The position numbers and the translations under genes were made by a program. From Trichoplusia ni (Eukaryota; Arthropoda; Insecta; Lepidoptera; Noctuidae), in contig NC_039488.1 in the NCBI RefSeq assembly GCF_003590095.1, positions 10,540,001-10,604,000 on the forward strand: a stretch of DNA of 64,000 bases, given 5' to 3'. How positions within the stretch are numbered: the stretch's first letter is position 1; each line of letters begins with the position of its first letter. Shown here piece after piece: positions 1-14,369 of the stretch. The notes beneath the pieces are model-generated. The model was not told the origin of the DNA. It made no database searches and worked only from the letters and a program-made list of their open reading frames with translations.

Positions 1-3000
1 AAGCACAAATATTATCAATACACAGCTTAGAAAATAAAATTAAAGTAAGAAGACTGAAAAAATAATACACAGCAACCAATTCCACTTTCCTTATAAAAAC
101 AGAACTTGCTCTGCGGCTAATAAAAATAATATATTGACATTTTACTTTATTAAAAAGATTCAGGACGATAAGCCAGCGCTCGAATAGAGAGCAGCTCGGA
201 AAACCACATTTTAATTTTCTTTTTTCACTAGGAGTTTCCTTACGATGCTCTGAGGTTAAATAATAAAAGGTTATTTGCAGTATGATAACAGACTTACATT
301 TAATTAATCTTTTATACTCCGTTAATAGGGTATCTCTTGCAGTGAGCCTCTATAGAGTTAATTACCTGATGTTTTGAGCAAACGGAAAATGTTTGATAGC
401 TTGTTAATTAGAAAGACGAAAGCAAACGTTCGTGTATTTAACAGGATGTAGCTCTTTGTGTGGGTGAAGGCGTTGTATGATTAACTAGAGAATATTTAAA
501 GTGTAAGTTTAGTTACATAAAGGGTCCTTATTCAGTCCATGCCTATTCTTCTAAAGGTAGATGCCGCATCTCATTTTAGATTAAAGTTCTCAACAAGGCT
601 TCTGCATGTTGGACCTGTTTCCCCGTATCCTTGTTTAGGACCGGGCCTCTTGTAAATGAATCCAGTAAATGAAGACAGCTATATATAGTAACTTATTTTT
701 ATTTTATTGGGTGTCAAAAAGTATATTATGTCCAAATGTTAATTCCATGTGAGGTATCTATAAATTTAGAACTAAGTGTTGCATGTAGCCTGTTTTAGGT
801 TTTCACTACTGGGAAAAATCCCAGCTCTAAACTATCTAAATAGTAAATAAAATTAAACTTAATCTTCTCTATTACTATTCTTTGCACAATTATCAGTTCC
901 GAGTAAAAAAGCGTACAAAATTGACATCAAGATACCAAAGAGCAAACTAAAACTCAACAACCAAAACATGAAGTTCAACAAAAAATGAAATTTAATAATA
1001 AAAATGCGTGCAATTCGACTTTAATAATAAAAATAAGCCGAGTGGACGGGATAGCGAGGGAAGAGTCTGAACAATCTTAAGAGGTAGTAGAGCCGTGATT
1101 GAGTCAAGAGCTCGAATATCGACGGATTCAAGAGACCAACTTTGTGAAGTATTACGCTATATTTTATGTTGCATTTTTGTATTTATTTACTGCTTTCCAG
1201 TTGCTTTTAATTTTCCGTTGTTGAGCTTTTGTTACGAGTTTATCTCTTTCGTAGAATTTTACACAAAAAGTGGAGTAGTTTTTTTAAGTGATTGTTGAAA
1301 TTATTTTTTAATGTATTTTACAATATATAACGGTAATAAGGTGATAAACGATAACGGAATAATCATACATACAGGCTGCCCCGTGAAACGGCCCTGTAGA
1401 TCATTTTTAAACAACAAATAATTATTTAAGAACAGCCGTGCTAGTTTGACACGCGACCCCGCTAACTGATTATGACGAAGAACTTCGGTTTTGTCCAAAA
1501 CTAGTGGGGCGATGCCTATTAGCACGCCTTCCTAAAACAAATATGAATCTGAAAGTTATAAAGTGACTTCTCGTATATAGCCCGGAGTAGCAAGTTCTGG
1601 TGCTAGCTGACCATCTTTTTTTTTTATGTTTATTTGTATTAAATTGCAATTGCCCTATCACATATTATGCGTTAACTCCTTAAAATAGCTAAAATGACAT
1701 CGTATGGTATCTTCACACATACGCTATTAAGATTTTATTAATACATAAATCAATGTTAGGAATGTGTGTATTACTAATTGTGATATAATGTGAATTTAAT
1801 TTACTTTTAATAATAACTTAGGACTTCTATTACTCACAACCGGAATGATGTACATATTATAAAATCAATTGCTCTATGACTCATAGTCTACAGCAGAAGG
1901 ACATTTATGTATTTAGATTTTAAAAGTAAAAGAAATATAAAAAATCGCTTTAGTAAAAGCCGGAATCACTAAAATTTCCCTATAAAAAGGAAAAAGAAAT
2001 GAAATTTGGTCACCCATCAAATTTTGTGGCTCTAACAACCGTTACTTAACTTAAACTCTATTTTTATTTATAGTATTTTTTGTTTTTACAGTGACAGACG
2101 GATGAACCGACACGGCCAGTATTCAGCGGTGGCTCAGGAATCTGATTCCGTTTTACCCATATGTACAAAAACCCTAAAAACAAATTAAAGATGATATCAA
2201 ATTGATAACTCACGTAACAACAACGCCTAAAAATAATACTTTAGTCAATTTAGAACACATTTCGACTTGTCACTTTATTATTAAAATCAATATTACCAAC
2301 CGGTTTAAAATGCCAGCAGCTAATTTGTAACCATGGCAACGGCAATCCGACCAATACAAAGACAATCTTGATCACCGAGGAATAATATCGTCACTGGAAT
2401 AATGGAATGTACTAAATTGACATAAGACGTCAAAGGGTTCGAACGTCGAACGTTACTCCGTATTTCATTGATGTCACCGATGCGATCTCGATTGATCTTG
2501 TGGTCGGTTTGTGACAGCTTTGGATCATAGCATTGCTGTGTTGGTGCAGATACCTGGATAACCAGCCAATTCTTGGTAATAAATAATGTTTGATTTGATC
2601 TGTTCTGTAGCTAACCTTACTTTCCGAAGAAGTCATTAATCGACTTCAAAAAAGACGAGGTTACGGTTTTTTCTCTCATGTTACTTAAAGTGGCAATTTG
2701 GTCAAGTAAAAAAATCATCTAGTTCAGGTTGGTAGTTTTTAGTTGAAAAAGGTCATATGTTCCTGTTGTTGAAAAAATCTTATTTATGGAGTAGTATCGG
2801 TATGAAGTATACACATGCATGTAGTACAATCGTTGGTCTTTTTGTCTCATCCAGATTCTTGAGAATCATACAATATGACAACCAGTCTTACTATGTACCT
2901 TATATAACCCTGAATTATTCAAAGATCTGAATTTGGAGAAACTGGAAACGCACTGCTATATATCTTTAAAAAAAATGGACAGAAGAAGAGTATAAATATC

Positions 3001-6000
3001 TGCTAGCAAAAAAAAATAGGAGAACAATATTAAAATCGAAAATAACTGGAACAAGACATTTTTTTTCTGATTTGCCCTTTCCAAAATTTCCCCTGGAATA
3101 ATTCTTCTTATGTTCCATATCTAAATGGGTACGCCTATGTAAATCAGACTAATATTGACCTACCAAAACATTATATCTACATAGAAAAACATTATTCGGT
3201 CCAATAACAACATCTGCTTCGGTAGGCAGATACTTAGTAAAGTCAATCAATGTCAATCATCACGAAACATTCTTGACATTTGATATATCGATTTGGCTGT
3301 ACAGCGGACCACAAACATTGACAACCATGGACTTCGAAAGTGGGCCTTATTGCAATGGTCTTAAGGTGCTGTAGGATCAGAGTAGGGATGTTCATTAGTT
3401 GATGACTGTTCGTGGTCACGCCGCGTGATCGTAATGGGTGACAGTGATGTGAGCGTTGGCGACACGTCTAGTTCTAGACACCATTTAATATACAATTAGT
3501 ATTTTGGTTCGAGGACGTTTTTAGTTCTAGGCTAAGCATGAGTGCCATTATTCATCGGTTAGAATTTTGAAATTCATTTGTTTTCTCTTGAGCTAAACAG
3601 CATTGTAAGGCATGGTTTTTAAAGAGTAACCTATGGAGTTTCATGACGGTTTTTATTCATTCGATCTCCATAGTTAGGTAACTAATTATTATAGAAATCT
3701 AAGTAATTAAAATTACGTAACATTTCTTAAGCGCCCATTATAGGCCTACTAGAAAAAAAACATTTGAATAATTGCTTTCTTTTGATGAAGTTACATAGTA
3801 TAATACTTAATCGAACGAAAAGTTTAGAACACAAACAAAATAAACACAAGAAGGAAGACAAAAAAAAACAATTGAAGATAAATCCAAGACACAACAGACG
3901 AACCAAAAATATCAGCACCACCAAACCAATACACGTCACATTTCCAGTCTTGTCAAGTGTCTCAAAATAGTCGGAGCGGTAAACGTAAGGAAGACTTATG
4001 ACAACCCTCGTCAAATAGTGGGCCGTGGGGTACCGTACGGCCGACGGCTACACGAAAAACGTTTTACATTTTATTGGTTTCAATTTCACTGTTGCCTTGT
4101 CGCTGGTAATATGTTTTTGGCTCCTATGTCGTCTATTAGCGTAGTTTGCGGGATTTTTATACGATGACTCATGAGTCTGTAATACTGTATTGGACGTGGG
4201 ATTGCTACTAGATTGTTTTTTGGATTGTTAGTTGTTTTCTGTCGATGCTCACTTGTCTTGGGAGGAAATTGGAGTGGAATTGTTTTAGGATTATCTAGTC
4301 GGTCTTGGGCCTTGATAAGTCGTTTTGTGGTTCGTTGCTAAACTATATTGGAATAATATGAGCTGGAATAAATTTAGGATATATTTTTGTATATTATTTT
4401 TTTGTAACTTGAAAAAAACTGTATTCAAGAGAAAACAGCTGAAATACTCCTATTATCGTACATGCAATGTAAACTACATGAATCTATGAACACTTTCATC
4501 AAACATAGTGGCGATACTGTGTAAACAACAAACGTATTTTATGAACCTCTTACTAAATTGGAATACCGAATAAATATCACCCTTTCTCAATCACCAAGTA
4601 ATTTTTGAAATGAATAATACATACCAAGCACTAACTTTGCTTATAAGTTTGTACGAGAACGACAAATTAACATCGCTTTCCCAAATTTAAGCACGCTATA
4701 CTGAGCTTTATTGCTTGTGGCATAAAGGGTTTAATCCCGTGTGCACGTTTATGAATAACACTAGTACGATCACATACGGTGGCGTACTTGTGACACTGTG
4801 TTTACATAGTGACGGCAGCTAATTTAGTTGAACGCGTTCGCTCTTCGAAATGTTATTAATTTTATCACAATCCCACTGTCACGTACATTCGCTATAATTC
4901 AATTAACTTTGTCATTCAATGAAATGTAAATTATAATTAGGTGCGTATGCATTAAAATACACGGTTTTATGTTTTATTGATACAATAATTTTCGGGTGAC
5001 TGAACCACTTTTCTGATGAGTGTAATCGTTATTGCTAATTATTCTGCCACTATTTTGATTTTCTTTGTAACATAATTATGATATACTTTTTCGTTATTAG
5101 TGTAAAAAAACTATTTGAATATATGTTTATTTTTTGCCCTCCTCTTTTGCAAGACTTTATAACTTCCTCCACTACTTCAAAGTAAATCGATTGCAGAACA
5201 GAAAGAGACATCGCTGTACAACGCGTAGTGCTATCTCTCTTTAATACAGACCTTAAAGGATTTTATTCTTGTTTTATTACAGTTCAAATGTAGGATTGTA
5301 AAGTCGTAAAAATGAACAAGACAAACAGTATCAAGGCATCTGTATTGCATTAACTGGTTAATAACATAATCCAGGGCGAGCCGAGCTGTCGCTAACTTGA
5401 GCTATCACTGGCTCAGTTTAACAAGAATCTACTCCGTGTGAGCCTGATCTTTGTCACTGTTCAGTTAGAACAGTGAAATAACCTTAGGATATTTTTCTTC
5501 TATTTCTATGATATGAACAGTTGGTGAAACAGCTGTAACAATTATATCTGAGTGTGAACTTGTAAGATTATTTAATTAATATTCTTAAATCGGTAATGTT
5601 GATCAAGTCATTTATTGATTTGCAAGAGAAAATTCGAAGTCACGTGACTTTCTTAGACTGAAGTTAGTCGAGAAATATTGCATTCCTATTATTACCAAGA
5701 ATATAATTATCTGTAACGAAAAACAAAATCGTTTTTACCTGGCAGGTTACCTTTTCTTCGTCTTCATATAATACTTACTAGCACTTCTGTCTTCAAGGTG
5801 CTGTGTTCTCACAGTAAGTGAAACTATAGCCACGGTAGAAGCTGCCAGAACATGTCACGAAGTTAGTTCGTCCTCCTTCGACAAGTTACGACTTGACTTG
5901 CTGTCTTAACTTATGAAATCCATTTCAATTGACAAGTTTTAATTGTTATTGATCGCGGAGTGTTGACTGTGTTATTTAGACCAAGGTTATTTTTTGATAT

Positions 6001-9000
6001 GATGTTTTTATGTTGAAATTATTTGGCTTTTTGTGCATCACTTATGCTTTTGTGGTTAAGTATGGGGATTTGATGCCAGTAAAAAATTGAGCTAAGAATT
6101 TTTCAATGGTGTGTTAAGTCTCATTATAGGCTTAAAGGCGGTTGAAAACTCAGACAGAATATTAAAGGTCATCTAAAAAGAAAGAATTTAAAAGTCACAA
6201 AAAGAAATGAATTCCACATTGTTACATTTACCGAAAAAAATGTTGGTTATTTAATTCAAAGGTTTCCTGTCTCAGTATAAAATTTCATCCCAGACAAACA
6301 ATCAGTTATTCGAAGTATTCCGATATCAATTCTAAGAAACTGTTGTTGAACACCAACATTTTCCACACTCTTACAATATCACAAACAATTTCGTTTGTCT
6401 AGCTTTGTTTGAAGAAATTCGCCATAATTATATTACAAGCTCAACTTCATTCCTCCGTGAAATTTTGCGAGACGCTAATTTAATTCAAAAATGTCCGTAC
6501 CGAGGTCAGTTACACAAATAAACAGAAACATCTAGAACATTGGACGAAACAATTCCAAGTTACATTTCAACATCTTATAGTATTCTGTACGTTGAGTTTC
6601 TACCTATCACATAGCCAATGTTGGATCAAATATTTTTCGATACAAATACGAATATTAGTGAAAGTGACCGTAGAGGGGGTTATTTCAATAGTAATAAAAG
6701 TTGAAACTGAAGCATTAGTGGTAATTTTAATGGCTTATTCTTGGATAATTAGTTATCAGACGAGTATGTTATTATAGTTCTCGAATAAGGCGTCAAATAT
6801 AATGATGATTAATGTTCAAGTCAGTTATCGTAGATTACAGATTACCTTATTAACAGAGATTATCAAAATTTTCAAAAGAAGTTCTAAAATATTGTGGAGC
6901 TTAGATCTTGTCACTGTTCAAACGCAATTTCTGTGCAAAAAAAAATTACAAAAACCCAGCAAAAAACTTCACAAAAATAAACAAGTGCCAACACTTACTA
7001 CGACCAACATTGGCCCCAAGGAGCGGCACTTATTCTGAACACAGAACAACCTTAGTTATTTCACGAATGGAAATGAGGGGTACAAAACAATGGTGTAGTT
7101 TGGCCAAATGAGCACGAGAGGAAAATTTAGTTGAGGGCCTGCATGGCTTGCCTGATAAAGTTGCTGCAAAGTTTCCCTGAAAAGCGGCACTACCATGAAT
7201 GGCTATAGAACATTCTGGAATTCTAGAACGTTAGTGTAGTGTATTCGAGTTTCTATTAAAATGTGTTCATAAATCTGTGTCCGAAAGAGGTCAGGTTAAA
7301 AAGTTTTGTATGCTTTGCAAAGTTAATGTATTTACACTCCGCTAACTATTCGCGGATTATAATGTTGAAAACCCTTGGAAATTTAAATTTTATTTTCGTT
7401 GCTACTTTGTGATAAGGTCTGACAATTTTCTAAAATGAAACTAACTTACTTTGTGAAATTGAGAGTGCTTCGGTTACGTAACATTCCAGATGGCAAAATA
7501 TACACAATAATTTTTAAGTAAATTCTCCGAATGTATTCAAAAAGTATCAAAGGTAGCTTAACTTAAGATTGATCAGCTGGTACAATAGGGTATTAAATTT
7601 TCAAAAAATATGTTTTCAGTCCGTTATATAAATTTTTTTAAAATTATTGCATACGTATTTTTCCTTTTGTCTCATAGAAAATGAAGGTGATATAAAATGT
7701 CACGTGACGTCACTTACAAGTACGCTTTGCTGGTGACTGATGCTTGACCAACCCCCACTACCATAAATTTCATCATCTTTAATGCGTCCAACTTTTAAAT
7801 GATTTAATAACATGAAATATTTTATTTTTCAATATTCCCGTGTTTTTTGGGAAATCTGTTCGCCTAACTAATCAGATTGTTTTAACCAAGTAACCAGTTG
7901 GAACTTAGCCATGAGCAGCTAAGAACAAACATTTTGTTACAAAGCAAATTGTATACAGGATGCAGTTAAAATGTCTGTACGTAAAGAGCCCATTGAATAG
8001 CAACTACTCTAAGTAAATCGAACAGTTAAGATAAAACTCACAATAAACGGTCCGTAGATCCTTTATTTAAAAGAAAGCGGAGTGTTTACTACTTCTCGGG
8101 TACAACGCTTCTTCAAAAGTGGATGCCGATAAACTGGGCTGTAAATCCAAGTTTTCATTGCCTCTTTTCTTGAATGATAAAGGCTGCAATTGTTTGATTA
8201 AAGATATGTGATTGAATTTTTATGGACTTTTTCGAATTAGGATTGTCTACTTTATTGCTTGTTGAGTGCATGGATAGATGAGTGGTATAGGTTACTAAGC
8301 GAAACTAGCTGTTCCCTGTGCCCTGCGTAGAGTATTTGTGTGATCCACGGAAGGTTGTTCTGAGTCTAGATATTCGCTCCATGTGACTTCAATGTTCGTA
8401 AAACTCGGCGCGAATTGAATTTATTAGTGTGGAGTTATATTTAAACCAGTTAGTATTTAAACCATTTACCACAGTTAATAAATTTAATACGTAATCATTT
8501 CCAAAAAAGACTACACTTTGATTTTCATTATCACAATTCATTTAAACATAATTTGATTTGAGGATTAATCCGACGAAATCTATGTAGCTAGTGTAGCCAC
8601 TTATTTAGGTACGTTATATAAATAAAAATCAGGCAAAGTTTAACCTTAACGAAGTGAAATATCATCGATGCTGTCCACGTAGGACTCAGTCAGTATTTCA
8701 GGTTGAAATAATTCAAAGCAAGTTCGTTAAGAAGGGCAGAGAATAACAAATATCTGATTCCGACCAGTTTGTTCAGAGGAACTTTGGCTTTTACCTTCGC
8801 ATTTTAAATGTCAGAAGTCTTATTCTGAAATTAAATGTCGAAACTATTTAGTGGAAACTTAGTGTTAATAAAAACCGCGAACAATTCAGCTACGAAATAA
8901 TTCATTTCAATTAAGTTTATTTAGAAAAGACCGCATCAAACATAGGGTTCTTGTAATAAAAATCCAGTCTACTTTTCCTGCAACGAGATTGCACTTAGTG

Positions 9001-11286
9001 AAACAAAGCCATACATAAAACTGACACAATAAACCTCTTACACACATCAAAACACACATATTTAATAACAAATTCAACTAAAACACAAAAACATATCACC
9101 ATCATACAATCAAACAAAATGTACTAACAATCAACGTAATATAAAAACGCCAACCCACTTAACGCCAGTAATCGATAGCTACAATAAAATCGAAACCGAT
9201 TATCCGACAATTAGTCGTCCAATCCGATACGTAATGCGACACGTACGGCTTTATTACGCTCCGGTACACTTGATCCGGATCGGAGCCGACTTACAGGAAC
9301 TTTTTAAATGGAACTATTTAGCGAGTGTTGAAGGTCGCAGGGCAAAATAGACGAATTGTTGTAGATTCGAATTTGAAAGTTGGAGTAATATTTAGGTTAA
9401 GGTCCGTGAATGGATGACCATCTATCTCATAACAAGTTCTTTTGTATTTCGGAAGGCATGTTAAATTTAGGGTATCGGCTGTTGTTTATACATCTTTAAT
9501 AGTCGCTACAGATTGTCAGAAGGTAAACAATCTTACAACACGTCTTATTAAAGGCTGCTCAGGTAACTGAGTTGAGGATGTCCAATGAGCTGCATCTAGT
9601 TAGATTGGACGCCTCTTAATGAGAAATGCTCTGAAAAATGTTCTGCAGAAATGCAGAAACATCAGCAAACATCACCAATCAAATACCTTACCAACGCAAG
9701 TGTAATATAGATCATACCATTTCACTCAAAATAATGAAATGCCTCTGCTCATTCGTACCCATGCTTTCAAGAAAACCATCTAACCCCAAGTTCTTGGGAA
9801 ACTGAAACTCGTTAAAAGTGACAAACTGTGCAAAACTTTATTCATGCTACCGTTTTTAAGTTCTTTTAGAATTCCTTTAAATACGTTCCTTTGCTTTCCT
9901 TACTTTATAATATTGTAAGTAGCGATTTACTTGTGTGGGCAATCAAAATGTAGATTTTAAATAAGAAATGAAATTAGATTTAGGTCTATCGATTCTCTTG
10001 TAATTGCAAGAACACTACGTCAGCTGTGAGATATATAATACGTATAGGCTGGTAGTATATTAATGTTAATTTATTTTGTTACTTGAAGATTTTATTTGGT
10101 TTACTTTTTTTTAGTAAAGCATAGTTAAAATAGTAATAATCATTCAACATATGTACAATACAAACATTAATTGACATAAAAAAGCAAATCAACATACAAA
10201 ATTCCCAACAGCAATTTGCTGTTGCACAATAAAAGTAAAACGTGTATATAATGGGGTTACAACAGCTTACCAGTTTTTGGTTTAAATACGAATTATCCAC
10301 TAATGGCTTGGTTAACACATTAAAGTGATTTCACCTGAATTTTCATGTCCACTGCTTTTACTGTCCTATTACTGTTAACTGTATGTTTTATGTCAGAGTA
10401 TTCCAAAAATAATCGAATAATATCATTTTATCATCAACATGGCCACTGTTATTCAGAAAAAGTAGCTATTTGTTTTTTATTCGATTACAATATCGATATT
10501 TTTTTGTTATCGATTAACTGATAAAGCGTAACCATCGGCGACTAATATCTAGTTTTTAAATTCACAGCTATCCAGGAAAATTATAGTAATTGATTCCGAT
10601 CAATCTATTAAAGACAGATAAAACTTCAACAAGTAGAAAATTGTAACAGTAAAGTCAATTATTTTCCCCCTTTTCCGCTACATGAGCACCATACCCATCC
10701 ATTAAAAAACATTATAAATTCAACTTCTAATTCAGGTGCGGTAGTAAGCTAACTCTCTAAACCCATGAAAATATTCGAATATCCACCCTAAAATAATCCA
10801 GGGAGCTTATAGCCACTTTTCCTTTATAATTTTCATACGCAAATCTGGCTGTGGCCTAAAACCGGCTCAGGAGTAAGCCGGAGCGCCACAGAGTAGTAAG
10901 CGAATGGAGAGATAATGTTCTTGCGAACGGCTAGGAAAAGTTTGTGGACATCGTTGGCGTAGTTTGGTACCAATATAATATGTGCTAAGTTTACTTGGAA
11001 CGTTCTCAGTTTGTATATTATAATATTACACCTAAAAGGGCACTGTGTTAGTACTTACATAGCAAAAAAATAAAAATACTTTACTTCTTTTTGCATCTTT
11101 ACAGTAACTTGACAGCAAAATGGCAGAAAAGATAATTAGAGTTGTAAAACAGTGCTGTATCTGACACTTAAGCTATGATAACTTTATATCTTGTAACATG
11201 GGAATCAACGCCTACCCTCAATATGTAACCGCGAAACTCAATTTTATTTTTGAAAACTTCCAATTTAGAATCTATGTGAATTTATT
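1..11286. other. Non-coding, AT-rich stretch
   Basis: No gene, structured RNA or intact transposon is recognised. Open frames are short and have no family features. A short motif at 2638-2662 (CGACTTCAAAAAAGACGAGG) resembles a common insect repeat core and is probably a relic. Homopolymer and AT-rich tracts are scattered throughout. Confidence 0.6.
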
Positions 11287-11302
11287 AAGTTACATACAAC
11301 TT
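11287..11302 (+). repeat. Left target-site duplication of the R1-clade LINE
   Basis: AAGTTACATACAACTT stands directly before the LINE and recurs exactly after its poly(A) tail at 14703-14718. The outer AA could be shared with the tail, so the duplication is 14-16 bp. Confidence 0.92.
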
Positions 11303-14300
11303 GGTTGCGACGTCAGAGGTTGCGACGTCGGAACTAGAACAACTTATACTAGACCATAAACTAAATGTTGTCTTAATACAAGAACAATACCAAAATGCTA
11401 GTTTGCGTAATAAAGTCGTGCAACTGGATAGCAAGGCACGAGCCGGAATCTACGTTTCGCGTACAAGTAACCTCACGGTGACTTCGATGCAAAATCTAAT
11501 GACGTCACACTGTGCCGTAGCGGAGGTCTCAACTGCATCTTTTAAAATCTACGTTGTGAGCTATTATTTTCAATACTCTGACCCTGTTGCTCCTCACATA
11601 CACCATCTTCGCCATGTCTTGCGGTCGCTTGCCGGCTGTAAGATTATTATAGGCGCAGACGTTAATGCGTCATCATCGTTATGGTATGGCAAAGTTAGGG
11701 CTACCGATACTGATCGACGATGTGCCGTCGAGGATTTCATCGCTGAAATGAATTTATCAATTCACAACACCCCTGATGCACCACCTACTTTTTGCAGCCA
11801 AATGGGCGAATCTTCTATTGACGTCACACTTTCAAGTGCAGACGTCCGCTTAGACAAATGGCGTGTCCTTCCAGATGCGTCCTGTAGTGACCATCGCCTG
11901 ATTGTGTACGAATTTGCGTCAGGAGTGGCGCGAGGTTCTCATTGTAATTACGTCAAGGGCGACTATAGGTACAAAACAAAGAATGCTGATTGGGACTTCT
12001 TTCGAACATGTTTTGAATGTCATGCCAGAGACTTCACCCGTGACGGCCTGTCAGCTGAAGAGAGTGCTGAGATTTTATCAGCTACTTTCACTTACTGTGC
12101 TGATGTAGCCATTGGTCGCGGATCTATGACCAATATACACAGATGTGACTGGTGGAGCGGCTACCTCACTGAACAACGTAAACTGTACCGTAGGTCGCGT
12201 AAAAAACTTAATGTTCTTAAGAAACGTCAAATAACGGGAGACGTGTTTATTGCTGCTTTGAGTTCCTTTCGAATCGCGCGGTCGCGTTATAGAGCTGCCA
12301 TTGAAAAATCAAAGGGAAACTTATTACGTAAAGTAGTCGAGAAACTGGACAAGGAGGGCCCGTGGTCTCCTTTATACCACGAGTTCAAGGCCAACAGACC
12401 ATTAAATCTGGCATTTGTACATAACATCAAAATTAATAATATGCACACCGCTGGGATCGAGGAGACCACAGATGCACTTCTAAACGCACTTATACCGGAT
12501 GACCACCAAAACACCGACGATGACTATCACCAGCAAATAAGAGCATTCGCTGCCGATGTTCCTGCGACTCCAATGTCAGACCTTCCATCTGCTGCCGAGT
12601 TTGTCGCTGTTGTTAGATCACTGTCTCTTAATAAAGCCTCTGGGGAAGACAAAATCTCTAACAGGATGATAAAGGAGGCATGCAAGGTATCGGGAGATTG
12701 TATCTTAACGGTATTCAACAAATGTATTGCTGAAGGCGTTTTTCCTTGTATATGGCGTCAGGGCTTTATTAGGATTATTCCAAAAAGTGGCGATAAGGCG
12801 CCAGACGACCCCAAATCTTATCGACCCATTACCCTGCTACCATCATTGGGTAAATTGCTGGAGCGCCTTATTGTCCCACGATTACTGCCGGACGGACCAA
12901 GATTCCACAAAAATCAATTCGGATTTACAATAGGGAAATCAACTGTAGACGCGGCAATCTCGGTTAGGAGACTGGTGCATTTGTCAGACGAGAACTACGT
13001 CTTGGGTATTTTCCTAGATATCTCCGGTGCCTTCGACAACGCATGGTGGCCAATGATACTGCTTAAATTAAAATCACGCGGCTGCTGCGGTAACATCTAC
13101 CGACTCATTTACTCCTACTTTTTACATGGATCAGCCAAAGTTAAACTTGGTCATCATTCTGTGTCGAAGGCATTGACCTTGGGATGTCCTCAGGGGTCGG
13201 TGTTAGGCCCTTACCTATGGAATTTAGGGTTCGATGATTTTCTCGCGATTCCTTTACCTCGCGGCTGCTCACTTACGGGTTACGCAGATGACGGACTTCT
13301 GCTCATTAAATCAAATACTCGCGCCGGGCTCGAAAATTTAGCCGATACAAGTTTGAGTTTAATATCTAATTGGGGTAAACGAAACCGTCTGACTTTTGCA
13401 CCACACAAAACGTTTCAATTACTTCTCAAAGGCAATCTAAAATCGTCGCCTAGTATTAAATTTAACGGAATAACAGTTAAAAAAAGAAATAACGTTTGTT
13501 ATCTCGGTCTTGTTTTAGAGAGAAACTTTACATTTATTGAGCACATAAAATCCATCGGAGATAAAGCAAAAAATAACTTTTATGCCTTGACAAGGATTTC
13601 CACGTCAACTTGGGGACTTTCATTCAACACCTTGAAGATCATATACGGAGCAACATACCTGGGATGTATTTGTTACGGGTCGCCGGTTTGGGCCGATAGG
13701 GCCACAATAGGCGCTGCAAGACGTAAACTACTTCAAAGCCAACGGTTGGCGTTGATATTCTTGTGTAAGGCCTATCGGACTGTAAGTACTGAAGCCCTGC
13801 CCGTCTTAGCAGGTGTTTTACCGGTTGATCTCGAAATACAACGTCGCGCGGCTATGTATTATTCCACTAGAGAATTTTTGAAAAACGACTTCCTGTTTTA
13901 TCGTGACCGTAGAAAGATCGACAGATTATTTAAACCGCTAACAGACGTCTCCGAAGAACTGATGGTGGAATGGCAGGTTAGATGGGAAACGTCTATTAAG
14001 GGCCGTCACCTCTACCAATTTTTTCCGTCCGTTCATGAGCGGCTGGAGAGGACTTGGATGGAGATTGATCATTGTGTAGCCCAGTTCCTTACAGGTCATG
14101 GTAACTTTAAAAGCAAATTATTTTCATTTAAACTTGTCGTTTCACCATTATGTCAGTGTTCAACGGCAAACAGTGAATATGAGCAAACTGCACATCATAT
14201 TCTGTGGGAGTGTGGTCTATGGCAAGACGAACGTAACATCTTATTAAATAGTTTGCAGCCGACATCCGGTGTTGTCTACTATGAGGACCTTGTTGCAACC

Positions 14301-14369
14301 AGAGCAAATTTCCGTGCTTTCAGACGTTTCTGCCATACCTATTATTGGAATCAAAATAACAGCTCCTAA
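11301..14369 (+). CDS. R1-clade LINE ORF2 protein: endonuclease and reverse transcriptase (N-terminally truncated)
   Basis: A continuous 1,022-codon frame. It is open from TTG in the target duplication, so the apparent start is not a real initiator; the element is cut just inside the endonuclease. Domain order: AP-type endonuclease at about 1-200, with Glu28 in LIQEQY, Asp120/Asn122 in GADVNA, and SDH at 195-197; reverse transcriptase at about 430-720, with FLDISGAFD at 571-579, the GCPQGSVLGP box, and YADD at 661-664; thumb/connection; and a C-terminal zinc-knuckle-like C951-x-C953-x12-H966-x4-C971. The stretch YRTVSTEALPVLAGVLP after the RT is typical of the R1 clade. Length is close to a full R1 ORF2. 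It would make the nick and prime reverse transcription at the target, but this copy lacks ORF1 and a native start. Confidence 0.93.
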   Translation: MVATSEVATSELEQLILDHKLNVVLIQEQYQNASLRNKVVQLDSKARAGIYVSRTSNLTVTSMQNLMTSHCAVAEVSTASFKIYVVSYYFQYSDPVAPHIHHLRHVLRSLAGCKIIIGADVNASSSLWYGKVRATDTDRRCAVEDFIAEMNLSIHNTPDAPPTFCSQMGESSIDVTLSSADVRLDKWRVLPDASCSDHRLIVYEFASGVARGSHCNYVKGDYRYKTKNADWDFFRTCFECHARDFTRDGLSAEESAEILSATFTYCADVAIGRGSMTNIHRCDWWSGYLTEQRKLYRRSRKKLNVLKKRQITGDVFIAALSSFRIARSRYRAAIEKSKGNLLRKVVEKLDKEGPWSPLYHEFKANRPLNLAFVHNIKINNMHTAGIEETTDALLNALIPDDHQNTDDDYHQQIRAFAADVPATPMSDLPSAAEFVAVVRSLSLNKASGEDKISNRMIKEACKVSGDCILTVFNKCIAEGVFPCIWRQGFIRIIPKSGDKAPDDPKSYRPITLLPSLGKLLERLIVPRLLPDGPRFHKNQFGFTIGKSTVDAAISVRRLVHLSDENYVLGIFLDISGAFDNAWWPMILLKLKSRGCCGNIYRLIYSYFLHGSAKVKLGHHSVSKALTLGCPQGSVLGPYLWNLGFDDFLAIPLPRGCSLTGYADDGLLLIKSNTRAGLENLADTSLSLISNWGKRNRLTFAPHKTFQLLLKGNLKSSPSIKFNGITVKKRNNVCYLGLVLERNFTFIEHIKSIGDKAKNNFYALTRISTSTWGLSFNTLKIIYGATYLGCICYGSPVWADRATIGAARRKLLQSQRLALIFLCKAYRTVSTEALPVLAGVLPVDLEIQRRAAMYYSTREFLKNDFLFYRDRRKIDRLFKPLTDVSEELMVEWQVRWETSIKGRHLYQFFPSVHERLERTWMEIDHCVAQFLTGHGNFKSKLFSFKLVVSPLCQCSTANSEYEQTAHHILWECGLWQDERNILLNSLQPTSGVVYYEDLVATRANFRAFRRFCHTYYWNQNNSS

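Noticed and set aside
11301..11303. TTG as a start codon for the LINE ORF2 protein
   Set aside because: It lies in the target-site duplication; the frame is open only because the element is 5'-truncated.
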